A stretch of DNA of 8,682 nucleotides, from positions 1 through 8,682 of the forward strand of contig JAEXVC010000232.1 of the NCBI GenBank assembly GCA_023406715.1, read 5' to 3'. The notes below the pieces were generated by a model. It saw only the letters and a program-made list of their open reading frames with translations. It was not told the origin of the DNA and did not search any database. Made by a program: the position numbers and the translations under genes. Numbering within the stretch: position 1 is the stretch's first letter; the number at the start of each line of letters is the position of its first letter. Below are positions 1 through 6,839 of this stretch, one piece after another. This stretch comes from Bacteroidota bacterium (GTDB lineage Bacteria; Bacteroidota; Bacteroidia; Bacteroidales; Tenuifilaceae).

Positions 1-1041
1 ATTCAATTCCATCCAGAGGTTTATCACTCAACAGAAGGTTCTAAGTTATTAAAGAACTTTGTGGTTGGTATTTGTGGTTGTGACCAATCGTGGACACCCG
101 CTTCGTTCATTGAGGAATCTATTGCAATGTTAAGGAAAACCCTCGGAAACGATAAAGTTGTTCTTGGCTTATCAGGGGGCGTTGATTCATCAGTAGCCGC
201 AATTCTTCTGCATAAGGCCATCGGAAAGAATCTTACCTGTATTTTTGTTGATAACGGTTTGCTTCGTAAAAATGAGTTTCACGATGTGCTCGATTCCTAC
301 CAGCATTTAGGCTTAAATGTAATTGGTGTTGATGCAAGTCAGAAATTTTATAACGATTTAAAGGGAGTGACTGACCCTGAGGCAAAGCGAAAGGTTATTG
401 GTCGCGATTTTGTTGAGGTATTTGACGTTGAGGCAAAGAAACTAACCGATGTTAAATGGTTAGGTCAAGGTACAATTTACCCCGATGTTATTGAGTCAGT
501 ATCAGTTAAAGGTCCATCTGCAACAATAAAGTCGCATCACAATGTTGGTGGCTTGCCTGAGAAGATGAATCTTAAGGTAATAGAGCCATTAAAACTACTT
601 TTCAAGGACGAGGTTCGTTTAGTTGGTAAGGAGTTAGGTTTACCTGCGGCTATTCTTGGCCGTCATCCATTCCCAGGTCCTGGTCTAGGTATTCGTATTC
701 TTGGCGAGGTAACTGCCGAAAAGGTTAAGTTGCTCCAGGAGGCCGATAGTATTTATGTTCAAGGATTGAAGGAAACAGGCTTATACGAGAAAATTTGGCA
801 GGCAGGAGTTATTCTATTGCCAGTTCAGTCCGTAGGAGTTATGGGCGATGAGCGTACATACGAGTTTGTGGTTGCATTAAGAGCCGTAACCTCTACCGAC
901 GGAATGACGGCAGATTGGTATCCATTTCCCCACGAATTCTTGGCACGAATTTCGAACGAAATAATTAACAGGGTTAAGGGCATAAATAGGGTTGTTTACG
1001 ATGTTAGTTCTAAACCACCTGCCACAATTGAGTGGGAATAA
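1..1041 (+). CDS. guaA: GMP synthase (glutamine-hydrolysing), 5'-truncated
   Basis: Cytosolic enzyme of purine synthesis that converts XMP to GMP using ATP and ammonia released from glutamine. The reading frame is open from base 1, so the gene starts outside the window; the GTG at 61 is an internal Val codon. The first codons read IQFHPEV, the end of the class I glutamine amidotransferase domain, carrying the His and Glu of its Cys-His-Glu triad. The Cys lies upstream and is not visible. The ATP-pyrophosphatase domain follows, with its P-loop SGGVDSS at fragment residues 58-64 (bases 172-192). The C-terminal dimerisation domain has the family signature HPFPGPGLGIRI, and the protein ends KPPATIEWE, as GuaA proteins normally do. 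The 346 residues present fit a full length of about 510-525. No lesion is visible. A 63-bp spacer separates it from the next gene and I see no convincing terminator there, so read-through is possible. Confidence 0.97.
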   Translation: MQFHPEVYHSTEGSKLLKNFVVGICGCDQSWTPASFIEESIAMLRKTLGNDKVVLGLSGGVDSSVAAILLHKAIGKNLTCIFVDNGLLRKNEFHDVLDSYQHLGLNVIGVDASQKFYNDLKGVTDPEAKRKVIGRDFVEVFDVEAKKLTDVKWLGQGTIYPDVIESVSVKGPSATIKSHHNVGGLPEKMNLKVIEPLKLLFKDEVRLVGKELGLPAAILGRHPFPGPGLGIRILGEVTAEKVKLLQEADSIYVQGLKETGLYEKIWQAGVILLPVQSVGVMGDERTYEFVVALRAVTSTDGMTADWYPFPHEFLARISNEIINRVKGINRVVYDVSSKPPATIEWE

Positions 1042-1104
1042 GTTAGTTGCCTTTGAACTTAATTTGCTTTTTTAGGTTTTACTTTTTCACTTCATATAAT
1101 TGTC

Positions 1105-2703
1105 ATGATTAGACGGTTTGTAATTCTATCGGCTTTAGTAATTTCTACTATTTTGAGTGTTAGCGCTCAACAGCCATCTTCAAGTTTCAGCGCATACAAA
1201 TTTGTGCGTTTCATTCAGTATTTGTCTGGTAATTATGTAGATACAATCAATGTAAACAAATTGGTTGATAATGCTCTTATTGAAATTTTAGAGCAGCTCG
1301 ATCCGCACTCAATCTATATATCCAAGGAGGATGTTCAGGCTATGAATGAGCCGCTAGAGGGTAATTTTGAGGGTATTGGCGTTGAGTTCAATATCATGAA
1401 CGATACTTTGATGGTGGTTAACCCAATTTCCGGTGGTCCATCAGAGCGTGTTGGAATATTGGCTGGCGATAGAATTATAGCAATTGATGGTAAGAGTATT
1501 ACCAATATTGGATTAAAGATACCAGATGTTCACAAGTATCTTCGAGGTGCAAAAGGGACAAAAGTAACTGTTCAAATAGCCCGTCGAGGTGTTGAAAACC
1601 CATTGGAATTTACAATCACTCGAGATAAAATTCCAATTTACAGCATTGATGCTACCTATATGGCTCAACCAGGTGTTGGCTATATTAAGGTGAATAGGTT
1701 TGCTGCTACCACCGATCAGGAATTTGCCGAGGCTATGGAAAAACTTGGCAAGCAAAAAATGAAAGATGTTATTATTGATTTAAGGAATAACGGTGGTGGG
1801 TTGCTTAATACAGCTTACGAAATGGCCAATCATTTTTTTGAAGCTGGAAAACTTATTGTTTACACCGAGGGAAGAAATAGCCCTCGTACAAATTTCTTCT
1901 CCGACACAAAAGGCCCTCTATTTAAGGGCAGAGTTATTGTTCTGATAGATGAGGGTTCTGCATCGGCTAGTGAGATTTTAGCAGGAGCTCTTCAGGATTG
2001 GGATAGAGCGATAATTGTAGGACGTCGTTCTTTCGGTAAAGGCTTAGTTCAGAATCAGTTACCGTTGCCCGATGGTTCGATGATTCGTTTAACTGTTGCG
2101 CGTTATTTCACGCCAACTGGTCGGGCTATTCAGCGTCCTTATAACAATGGAAATGTTGAAAAGTATTACTCCGATTTGAATGATAGGTTTACGAAGGGCG
2201 AACTATTTAATTTGGACAGCATACACTTGCCCGATTCCTTGAAGTATAAAACATTGGCCAAAGGAAAAACTGTTTATGGTGGTGGTGGAATTATGCCCGA
2301 TGTTTTTGTTCCGCTCGATACCACTTTCTATTCAGAGTATTACGGAAAGTTGGTTCGTTCTGGGTTAATTAACCAGTTTACCGTTTCGTGGGTCGACTCA
2401 AATAGGAAACAACTTTTGGCCGATTACCCGAAATTTGATAAATTTAAGAAGAACTTTCAGGTAACCGATGCAATGCTTGAGGAGATAGTTAAAATGGCCG
2501 AAAAGCAGAAAATTGCTCGCGATGATGCCGGGTTAAAGCACTCATCGAATGAACTTAAAAAACAGATTAAAGGATTAATTGCTCAATCAATATTTACTAC
2601 TAGTCATTATTTTGAAGTTACCAATGAGGAAAACGATGCTCTTTTAAAGGCTTTAGAAATTTTGAATAATTGGGATAAATACAAGCACTTAGTTAAAGAG
2701 TAA
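1105..2703 (+). CDS. S41-family C-terminal processing protease (CtpA/Prc type), secreted
   Basis: Serine protease of the tail-specific/C-terminal processing family, expected in the periplasm, where relatives trim or degrade envelope proteins. The 532-residue product starts with a signal peptide (MIRR, a hydrophobic run, likely cleavage after SVSA at residue 21). A helical N-terminal segment (about 30-80, with LDPHSIYIS) and a PDZ domain (about 85-172) follow; the PDZ binds substrate C-termini in relatives. The S41 catalytic domain spans about 175-405. The Ser-Lys dyad is assigned as S287 in GSASASEI and K312 in FGKGLVQ. The 25-residue spacing matches E. coli Prc and B. subtilis CtpB, and Q316 sits where the third catalytic residue is found. 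NNGGG at 228-232 is the usual conserved turn. The roughly 125-residue C-terminal extension is rich in Lys and probably helical. Two TAA stops stand in tandem (2701-2706). The substrate cannot be inferred; no adaptor gene is adjacent. Start ATG 1105 is chosen because it gives the signal peptide directly. Confidence 0.95.
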   Translation: MIRRFVILSALVISTILSVSAQQPSSSFSAYKFVRFIQYLSGNYVDTINVNKLVDNALIEILEQLDPHSIYISKEDVQAMNEPLEGNFEGIGVEFNIMNDTLMVVNPISGGPSERVGILAGDRIIAIDGKSITNIGLKIPDVHKYLRGAKGTKVTVQIARRGVENPLEFTITRDKIPIYSIDATYMAQPGVGYIKVNRFAATTDQEFAEAMEKLGKQKMKDVIIDLRNNGGGLLNTAYEMANHFFEAGKLIVYTEGRNSPRTNFFSDTKGPLFKGRVIVLIDEGSASASEILAGALQDWDRAIIVGRRSFGKGLVQNQLPLPDGSMIRLTVARYFTPTGRAIQRPYNNGNVEKYYSDLNDRFTKGELFNLDSIHLPDSLKYKTLAKGKTVYGGGGIMPDVFVPLDTTFYSEYYGKLVRSGLINQFTVSWVDSNRKQLLADYPKFDKFKKNFQVTDAMLEEIVKMAEKQKIARDDAGLKHSSNELKKQIKGLIAQSIFTTSHYFEVTNEENDALLKALEILNNWDKYKHLVKE

Positions 2704-2728
2704 TAAGTTTATATATGCATTTTAAACC

Positions 2729-2746
2729 GACCTCCGGGAGGAGGTC
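2729..2746 (+). terminator. Perfect GC hairpin between the protease and helicase genes (weak terminator or leader structure)
   Basis: A 7-bp perfect stem, GACCTCC/GGAGGTC, closes a GGGA loop, which fits the stable GNRA tetraloop pattern. It ends 18 bases before the helicase ATG. What follows (ACTTTATCATT) is T-rich but not a continuous T run, so it is at best a weak intrinsic terminator for the protease transcript. The loop plus 3' arm contains AGGAGGT, a perfect anti-16S match, but it lies 19 bases from the ATG, too far for a standard ribosome binding site. A role as a leader or processing hairpin for the helicase mRNA is equally possible. Confidence 0.45.
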
Positions 2747-2764
2747 ACTTTATCATTAATTTAA

Positions 2765-4342
2765 ATGGAAAAATTAGAAGCGTTCAGACAGTTAGGTCTG
2801 TCTGAAAAAGCATTGGAGGCTATCCAGGCCAAGGGGTTTGAGCAACCATCGCCCATTCAAAAGATTACAATACCCGTACTTTTGACCGAGAGTGGCGATG
2901 TTATTGCACAGGCGCAAACTGGAACAGGTAAAACCGCTGCATTCGGTTTACCAATAATTGAAATGTTGGAGGGTCAACCCTCTGGGATTAAAGCATTAGT
3001 GCTTGTCCCAACCCGCGAATTGGCTCTACAGGTGTGCGATGAGATTATCTCGTTAGCTGCAAAACGTGTTGTTGTTGCAGCAGTTTACGGCGGACAGTCT
3101 ATTTCTGAACAACAACGTAGAATTAAAAAAGGCGTAGATGTTGTTGTTGGTACACCCGGTAGAATTCTTGACCTTATCAGCCGTGGCGATTTAGATTTTA
3201 GCAAACTTATGATGTTTGTGCTCGATGAGGCTGATGAGATGCTAAATATGGGCTTTATTGATGATATCGAAGAAATCATGAAGCATACGCCCAAGGAGAA
3301 ACGTACCTTACTTTTCTCCGCAACTATGCCCGATAGAATCGCGAAGTTGGCAAAACGATATATGAATAACCCTAAGAAGTTGGAGGTTGACAGAGCTCAG
3401 CCCACAACAGGCCTAACAGATCAGATTTATTTTGAGGTTAGGGAGGGCGACAAATTTGATGCGTTAACCCGTATCATTGATATAGAGCCTGAGTTTTATG
3501 GTTTGGTTTTCTGCCGTACACGTAACGATGTTGATACAGTTACATCAAAGTTAATTGAACGTGGTTACGGTGCAGAGGGTTTGCATGGTGAAATTACTCA
3601 GGCACAACGCGAGAAAACTCTTGCAAAATTCCGTAAACGTTACATCAATGTACTTGTAGCAACCGATGTGGCTGCTCGTGGTATTGATATTGCAGACTTA
3701 TCACACGTTATAAACTACAGTTTACCTCAGGATCCGGAATCGTACATTCACCGTATTGGCCGTACTGGTCGTGCAGGTAAGCAGGGCACCGCAATAACCT
3801 TTGTATCGCCCGATGAATATCGTAAACTAGTATTTGTTCAAAAAGCTACCAAGGTAAGTATCCGTAAGGAGATTCTTCCAAATGCACAAGATATTGTTGC
3901 CGTTAAGAAGGAGAAAATCAAGGACGAACTTGTTGAAATAATAAAGCAGGGTAGTTACGAGGATTACTTGGGAATGGCCGAGGATTTAATTGAAACAAAT
4001 AGCCCTGAAGTAGCGCTGGCTGCTCTTTTGCGTTTAGCATTTAAAGCACAGCTTGATGTGTCGAGTTACTCTGAGATTAGAACCTTTAGGGTTGATACAA
4101 AAGGCACTACTCGTTTATTTATTGGTATGGGACGTAACGATGGTATGTCGCCCAAAAAGTTATCTGATTTTATCCGTCGCGAGGTGCAAATACCCGACAA
4201 TAAAATTGATGATATAAACGTAAGGGATGATTTTTCGTTTATCACTGTTCCATTTGCCGATGCAGAGAAAATTCTTAGGGCTTTCGCCGATCAAAAATCT
4301 GATGGTAAGCCATTAATTACTAAAGCAAAACCCAAAAAGTAG
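2765..4342 (+). CDS. DEAD-box ATP-dependent RNA helicase with DbpA-type RNA-binding domain (DeaD/CsdA-like)
   Basis: ATP-driven RNA helicase, 525 residues, cytoplasmic. All core motifs are intact: Q motif (GFEQPSPIQ, 24-32), Walker A/motif I (AQTGTGKT, 50-57), Ia (PTRELALQ, 82-89), Ib (TPGR, 130-133), motif II (DEAD, 154-157), III (SAT, 185-187), V (ATDVAARGID, 299-308) and VI (HRIGRTGR, 329-336). A linker of about 90 residues leads to a C-terminal RRM-like DbpA RNA-binding domain (about 449-510; TTRLFIGMGRNDGMSPKKL onward), followed by a short basic tail. In E. coli DbpA this domain recognises hairpin 92 of 23S rRNA; DeaD/CsdA shares the domain and helps 50S assembly in the cold. The linker length and Lys-rich end fit DeaD/CsdA better than the shorter DbpA, but I do not assign a symbol. 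Only 16 bp separate it from a downstream rRNA methyltransferase gene, so the two are probably co-transcribed and both serve ribosome maturation (inference). Confidence 0.96.
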   Translation: MEKLEAFRQLGLSEKALEAIQAKGFEQPSPIQKITIPVLLTESGDVIAQAQTGTGKTAAFGLPIIEMLEGQPSGIKALVLVPTRELALQVCDEIISLAAKRVVVAAVYGGQSISEQQRRIKKGVDVVVGTPGRILDLISRGDLDFSKLMMFVLDEADEMLNMGFIDDIEEIMKHTPKEKRTLLFSATMPDRIAKLAKRYMNNPKKLEVDRAQPTTGLTDQIYFEVREGDKFDALTRIIDIEPEFYGLVFCRTRNDVDTVTSKLIERGYGAEGLHGEITQAQREKTLAKFRKRYINVLVATDVAARGIDIADLSHVINYSLPQDPESYIHRIGRTGRAGKQGTAITFVSPDEYRKLVFVQKATKVSIRKEILPNAQDIVAVKKEKIKDELVEIIKQGSYEDYLGMAEDLIETNSPEVALAALLRLAFKAQLDVSSYSEIRTFRVDTKGTTRLFIGMGRNDGMSPKKLSDFIRREVQIPDNKIDDINVRDDFSFITVPFADAEKILRAFADQKSDGKPLITKAKPKK

Positions 4343-4358
4343 TTGAATAGTTTGTACC

Positions 4359-5699
4359 ATGGTTGAGAAATTTGAGATTATTGCTAAAACCTTTGAGGGT
4401 TTGGAGGATGTTCTGGCTGATGAGTTAAAATCCATAGGAGCCGAGGACGTTAAGGTTGGTAGTAAATCCGTAAGCTATATGGGCGATAAGGAGATGCTTT
4501 ACAAATCGAACTTTAGACTTCGTACAGCATTAAGGATATTGAAGCCAATTTATACGTTTAATGCCAGAACTGTTGAGGAGTTTTACGGTCAGGCAAAGAA
4601 GTTCGATTGGACTTCGGTTATGGAGTTAAACCATAAGTTTGCGGTAGATAGTGTTGTGGATTCTGAGCACTTTGTTCACTCAAGGTATGTTGCCTTGAAA
4701 CTAAAGGATGCAATAGCCGATCAGTTCCGCGATAAATTTGGTAAACGTCCTTTTATCGACCCAAAGAATCCTCAAATACAGTTCCATGTAAGCGTTGTGG
4801 GCGATTTATGTACAATAATGCTCGATTCGTCCGGTGAGCCTTTACATAGAAGAGGATACCGCGAATCGCAGGAAGGATCGCCAATAAATGAATCGTTGGC
4901 TGCCGGATTAATTCTACGTTCTGGTTGGAATGGCTCTTCCGATTTTGTTGACCCCATGTGCGGTTCTGGTACTTTAATTATTGAAGCTGCACTTATAGCA
5001 TATGGAATTCCTCCAGGAGTATTCCGTCAAAGTTTCGGTTTTGAGAACTGGCTCGATTTCGATGACGATTTGCTCCAAAGTATCTATAACGATGATAGCA
5101 TGGAGCGTGAGTTCAGCCATAGCATTATTGGTAGGGATATATCGCGTAGAGCAGTGGAATCGGCAATGCAGAATATTAAAAGCGCCGGATTACAGAAGAA
5201 AATAGATATACAGATAGCATCAATATTCGATTTTGTGCCTCCAACTTCCAACGATGGTATTGTAATTACAAATCCACCATACGGAGAGCGTTTAAGCAAG
5301 GAGCAAATAGAGGCGTTTTACACGCAGCTAAGCGATAATTTCAAGCAGAAGTACAATGGCTACAATGTTTGGCTAATTAGTTCGAACATGGATGCATTAA
5401 GAAGTTTTGGATTGAGGCCATCGCAAAAGTTTTTCATTGCCAATGGTGCTGTAGAGTATAAATTTCTTCAGTTTTCAATGTTTACAGGTGCTCCCAAAGA
5501 GCGACCCGCTAGAGAGAAATCATTTAACGAAAAACCTTTTGGCGAAAAGCCTAGAGAGAAAAGTTTTGGTGATAAATCTTTTAAGGACAAGCCGTTTAAG
5601 GATAAACTTTTTAAAAAGGATAATTCGTTTACTGAAAAACCCCTAGAGGATGGTGTAAATAATGGTATGCCAAAGAAGATTATTAAGAAAAAACAATAA
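4359..5699 (+). CDS. rlmL: THUMP-domain 23S rRNA (guanine-N2) methyltransferase, RlmL/YpsC type
   Basis: SAM-dependent RNA methyltransferase of 446 residues. By family it corresponds to the N-terminal (RlmL) half of E. coli RlmKL, which makes m2G2445 in 23S rRNA near the peptidyl-transferase centre. The RlmK half is absent, as in B. subtilis YpsC and many Bacteroidota. An N-terminal ferredoxin-like/THUMP region (about 5-155) leads to HRRGYRES (163-170), then to a Rossmann methyltransferase fold with the SAM-binding DPMCGSGT (198-205), the second acidic strand IIGRDIS (256-262), and the catalytic NPPYGER (305-311) that flips and holds the guanine amine. Residues 380-446 form a Lys-rich, Phe-punctuated repeat tail not needed for the core fold. 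ATG 4359 lies 16 bp after the helicase stop and a strong terminator starts 4 bp after its own stop, so it is the last gene of that operon. The exact target base is inferred from the family. Confidence 0.92.
   Translation: MVEKFEIIAKTFEGLEDVLADELKSIGAEDVKVGSKSVSYMGDKEMLYKSNFRLRTALRILKPIYTFNARTVEEFYGQAKKFDWTSVMELNHKFAVDSVVDSEHFVHSRYVALKLKDAIADQFRDKFGKRPFIDPKNPQIQFHVSVVGDLCTIMLDSSGEPLHRRGYRESQEGSPINESLAAGLILRSGWNGSSDFVDPMCGSGTLIIEAALIAYGIPPGVFRQSFGFENWLDFDDDLLQSIYNDDSMEREFSHSIIGRDISRRAVESAMQNIKSAGLQKKIDIQIASIFDFVPPTSNDGIVITNPPYGERLSKEQIEAFYTQLSDNFKQKYNGYNVWLISSNMDALRSFGLRPSQKFFIANGAVEYKFLQFSMFTGAPKERPAREKSFNEKPFGEKPREKSFGDKSFKDKPFKDKLFKKDNSFTEKPLEDGVNNGMPKKIIKKKQ
5520..5618 (+). repeat. In-frame 15-base imperfect repeat encoding an F-x-[DE]-K tail
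   Basis: Within the end of the methyltransferase gene, residues 388-420 read as consecutive five-residue units: SFNEK, PFGEK, a shortened PREK, SFGDK, SFKDK, PFKDK, and a degenerate LFKK. Each unit has a central Phe, then a small or Lys residue, an acid and a Lys. The bases are similar but not identical between units (TTT-xxx-GAA/GAT-AAA), so the array has drifted while the peptide pattern stayed. The product is likely disordered and mixed-charge with net positive charge, suited to weak RNA or ribosome binding (inference). Confidence 0.8.
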
Positions 5700-5703
5700 T
5701 TAG

Positions 5704-5726
5704 AACCGGAGTTACTCCGGTTTTTT
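5704..5726 (+). terminator. Intrinsic terminator after the helicase-methyltransferase unit
   Basis: An 8-bp perfect stem AACCGGAG/CTCCGGTT with a TTA loop (5712-5714) runs straight into six Ts (5721-5726), 4 bases after the methyltransferase stop codon. This is a textbook Rho-independent terminator and separates the RNA-processing unit from the SiaB/SiaC unit. Confidence 0.92.
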
Positions 5727-5767
5727 ATTGAAAATAGATTATTTGGTAAATATTATTAAATCCAATA

Positions 5768-5800
5768 TTGTATAGTTCAAAATAAATTTTATTATATTTG
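5768..5800 (+). promoter_or_regulatory. Candidate Bacteroidota-type promoter for siaB-siaC
   Basis: TATATTTG at 5793-5800 is an exact match to the Bacteroidota primary-sigma -7 consensus TAnnTTTG. A TTG at 5768-5770 could serve as the -33 element; the 22-base spacer is a little longer than usual. Transcription would begin near 5806-5808, giving a leader of about 45 bases to the ATG at 5852. The position between a strong terminator and the next gene supports the call. No operator-like repeat is visible. Confidence 0.6.
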
Positions 5801-5851
5801 TTTTAGGTATTAACAAATAGCAAATTGCAAGCAGAAAAACAGCGCTCATCT

Positions 5852-6394
5852 ATGAGTGATTTTTTAAATCAGTGCTATGCACAAATGCATAAAGGGGATA
5901 TTATTGTTGCCTATAAGGGAACAATAAATGCTGATGTTATTGCTGATACTCTAGGGCTTGTTGAAACAAAACTAGATGATGTGCTGGAGCATAGTTTGGT
6001 GCGAAAAAAACTTTATAATGTATTAGTTGAGTGCTTGCAGAATCTTTATCATCACGTAGATAGTGTTCAGGTTAGTGATTCTTCACAAAATTTTGGAGCA
6101 TTTGTTTTGTCAAGAACTGATACTGGCTATAGAATTTCTACAGGTAACATGGTTAAGTCCGATAAGAGTTTAATTCTGAAAGAGAAAATTGATAAGATTA
6201 ATTCATTATCAAAAGATGAATTAAAAGATTTTTATAAATTTGTTCTGAACAATCAAACATTTTCGGAGAAGGGAGGAGGCGGTTTAGGGTTAATTGATAT
6301 GGCCCGTAAAACTGGCAATAAGTTGGAATACCAATTTTCCTCGTTTAACCCAGAGTTTGATTTTTTTAATCTTAATGTGTTGATAACTGAATAA
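5852..6394 (+). CDS. siaB: SiaB-family protein kinase (DUF6272)
   Basis: Small (180 residues) soluble protein that I recognise as SiaB-like. In Pseudomonas aeruginosa SiaB is a GHKL-fold kinase that phosphorylates SiaC on a threonine. Seen here: an N-terminal strand/helix segment (GDIIVAYKGTINADVI), an N-box-like helix with E60 and N64 followed by two histidines (VLVECLQNLYHHV), a TGYRISTGN strand (91-99) where GHKL proteins usually have a DxGxG motif, and a glycine-rich ATP-lid segment EKGGGGLGLIDMARKTG (139-155). The gene for its expected substrate follows 17 bp downstream, which strongly supports the assignment. ATG 5852 is preferred; an in-frame TTG at 5825 would add nine polar residues (LQAEKQRSS as encoded), and an in-frame TAG at 5804 excludes anything longer. 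No sensor or membrane domain is present, so the input signal must come from elsewhere. The name rests on family likeness; kinase activity is inferred. Confidence 0.88.
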   Translation: MSDFLNQCYAQMHKGDIIVAYKGTINADVIADTLGLVETKLDDVLEHSLVRKKLYNVLVECLQNLYHHVDSVQVSDSSQNFGAFVLSRTDTGYRISTGNMVKSDKSLILKEKIDKINSLSKDELKDFYKFVLNNQTFSEKGGGGLGLIDMARKTGNKLEYQFSSFNPEFDFFNLNVLITE

Positions 6395-6411
6395 AGTAAA
6401 ATTTTGCCGCC

Positions 6412-6792
6412 ATGGAATTAATAAACATCGAAGGAACACCAAAAACTCCAACCGTATCAATGGATCCTAATAGTGGGGTTGTTGAAATTAAAGGTAGATC
6501 AATTCCTGAGAACTCCATAGAGTTCTATAAGCCATTAGTAGATTGGCTAGATGAGTACGCTAAAGGCCCTGCTGCCAAAACAGTTGTTAACATTCGATTG
6601 GAGTATTTCAATACTGCATCGTCAAAATGTATTCTTGATGTGTTCAAGAAGTTGGAGGTGTTGAAAAAGAACTCAGCCGATGTTATTATTAACTGGTACT
6701 ATGAGGAGGACGATGAGGATATGCTTGAGGCTGGCGAGGATTATGAATCAATCATTAAAGTGCCTTTTAAAATGATTCAAATTGTAGACTAG
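6412..6792 (+). CDS. siaC: SiaC-family regulatory phosphoprotein (DUF1987)
   Basis: A 126-residue single-domain protein of the DUF1987/SiaC family, with a fold resembling anti-sigma-factor antagonists. Visible hallmarks are the opening IEGTPKTPTVSMDP, the GVVEIKGRSIPENSIEFYKPLVDWLDEY stretch and the segment LEYFNTASSKCILDVFKKLE. Thr68 in FNTASSK has the same residue number as the Thr68 phosphorylated in P. aeruginosa SiaC. In that species unphosphorylated SiaC binds and activates the diguanylate cyclase SiaD; SiaB phosphorylates it and SiaA (PP2C) reverses this. Here it lies 17 bp after siaB and shares its transcript. The acidic patch YYEEDDEDMLEAGEDYE (97-112) sits before the last strand. 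No diguanylate cyclase or phosphatase gene is in the window, so the partner it controls is unknown. The gene ends just before a strong terminator. Confidence 0.92.
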   Translation: MELINIEGTPKTPTVSMDPNSGVVEIKGRSIPENSIEFYKPLVDWLDEYAKGPAAKTVVNIRLEYFNTASSKCILDVFKKLEVLKKNSADVIINWYYEEDDEDMLEAGEDYESIIKVPFKMIQIVD

Positions 6793-6815
6793 TGGTAGAG
6801 AGTTAATGAAAATAT

Positions 6816-6839
6816 AAAGGGGCTTTAGGCCCCTTTTTT
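6816..6839. terminator. Terminator shared by the convergent siaC and ABC transporter genes
   Basis: An 8-bp perfect stem AAAGGGGC (6816-6823) / GCCCCTTT (6829-6836), extendable by one T-G pair, is followed by six Ts on the plus strand (6834-6839). On the minus strand the same hairpin is followed by TATATTTT, so it can also end the converging transcript. The last Ts belong to the minus-strand gene's stop codon (6838-6840). Confidence 0.9.

Noticed and set aside
1039..1073. Possible terminator after guaA (TAAGTT/AACTTA stem, then T-rich sequence)
   Set aside because: The stem is only 6 AT-rich pairs with an 11-base loop, and the Ts begin 6 bases after it; too weak to call.
1052..1102. Promoter-like pieces ahead of the protease gene (TTTG at 1052-1055; TACTTTTT at 1080-1087; TATAATTG at 1095-1102)
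   Set aside because: Each -7 candidate has a mismatch and none has a correctly spaced -33 element; the last also abuts the ATG.
1513..1755. Open frames antisense to the protease (1513-1755), helicase (3085-3294) and methyltransferase (4772-4957, 5084-5299)
   Set aside because: They lie fully inside strongly supported genes, resemble no family, and reflect the codon use of the opposite strand.
5825..5851. TTG start that would lengthen SiaB by nine residues
   Set aside because: The ATG at 5852 is a stronger start and begins where the recognisable family sequence begins; the extension is polar and without a motif.
6406..6415. GCCGCCATGG around the siaC start, which resembles a eukaryotic Kozak sequence
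   Set aside because: The gene set, operon structure and terminators are bacterial; the match is chance.
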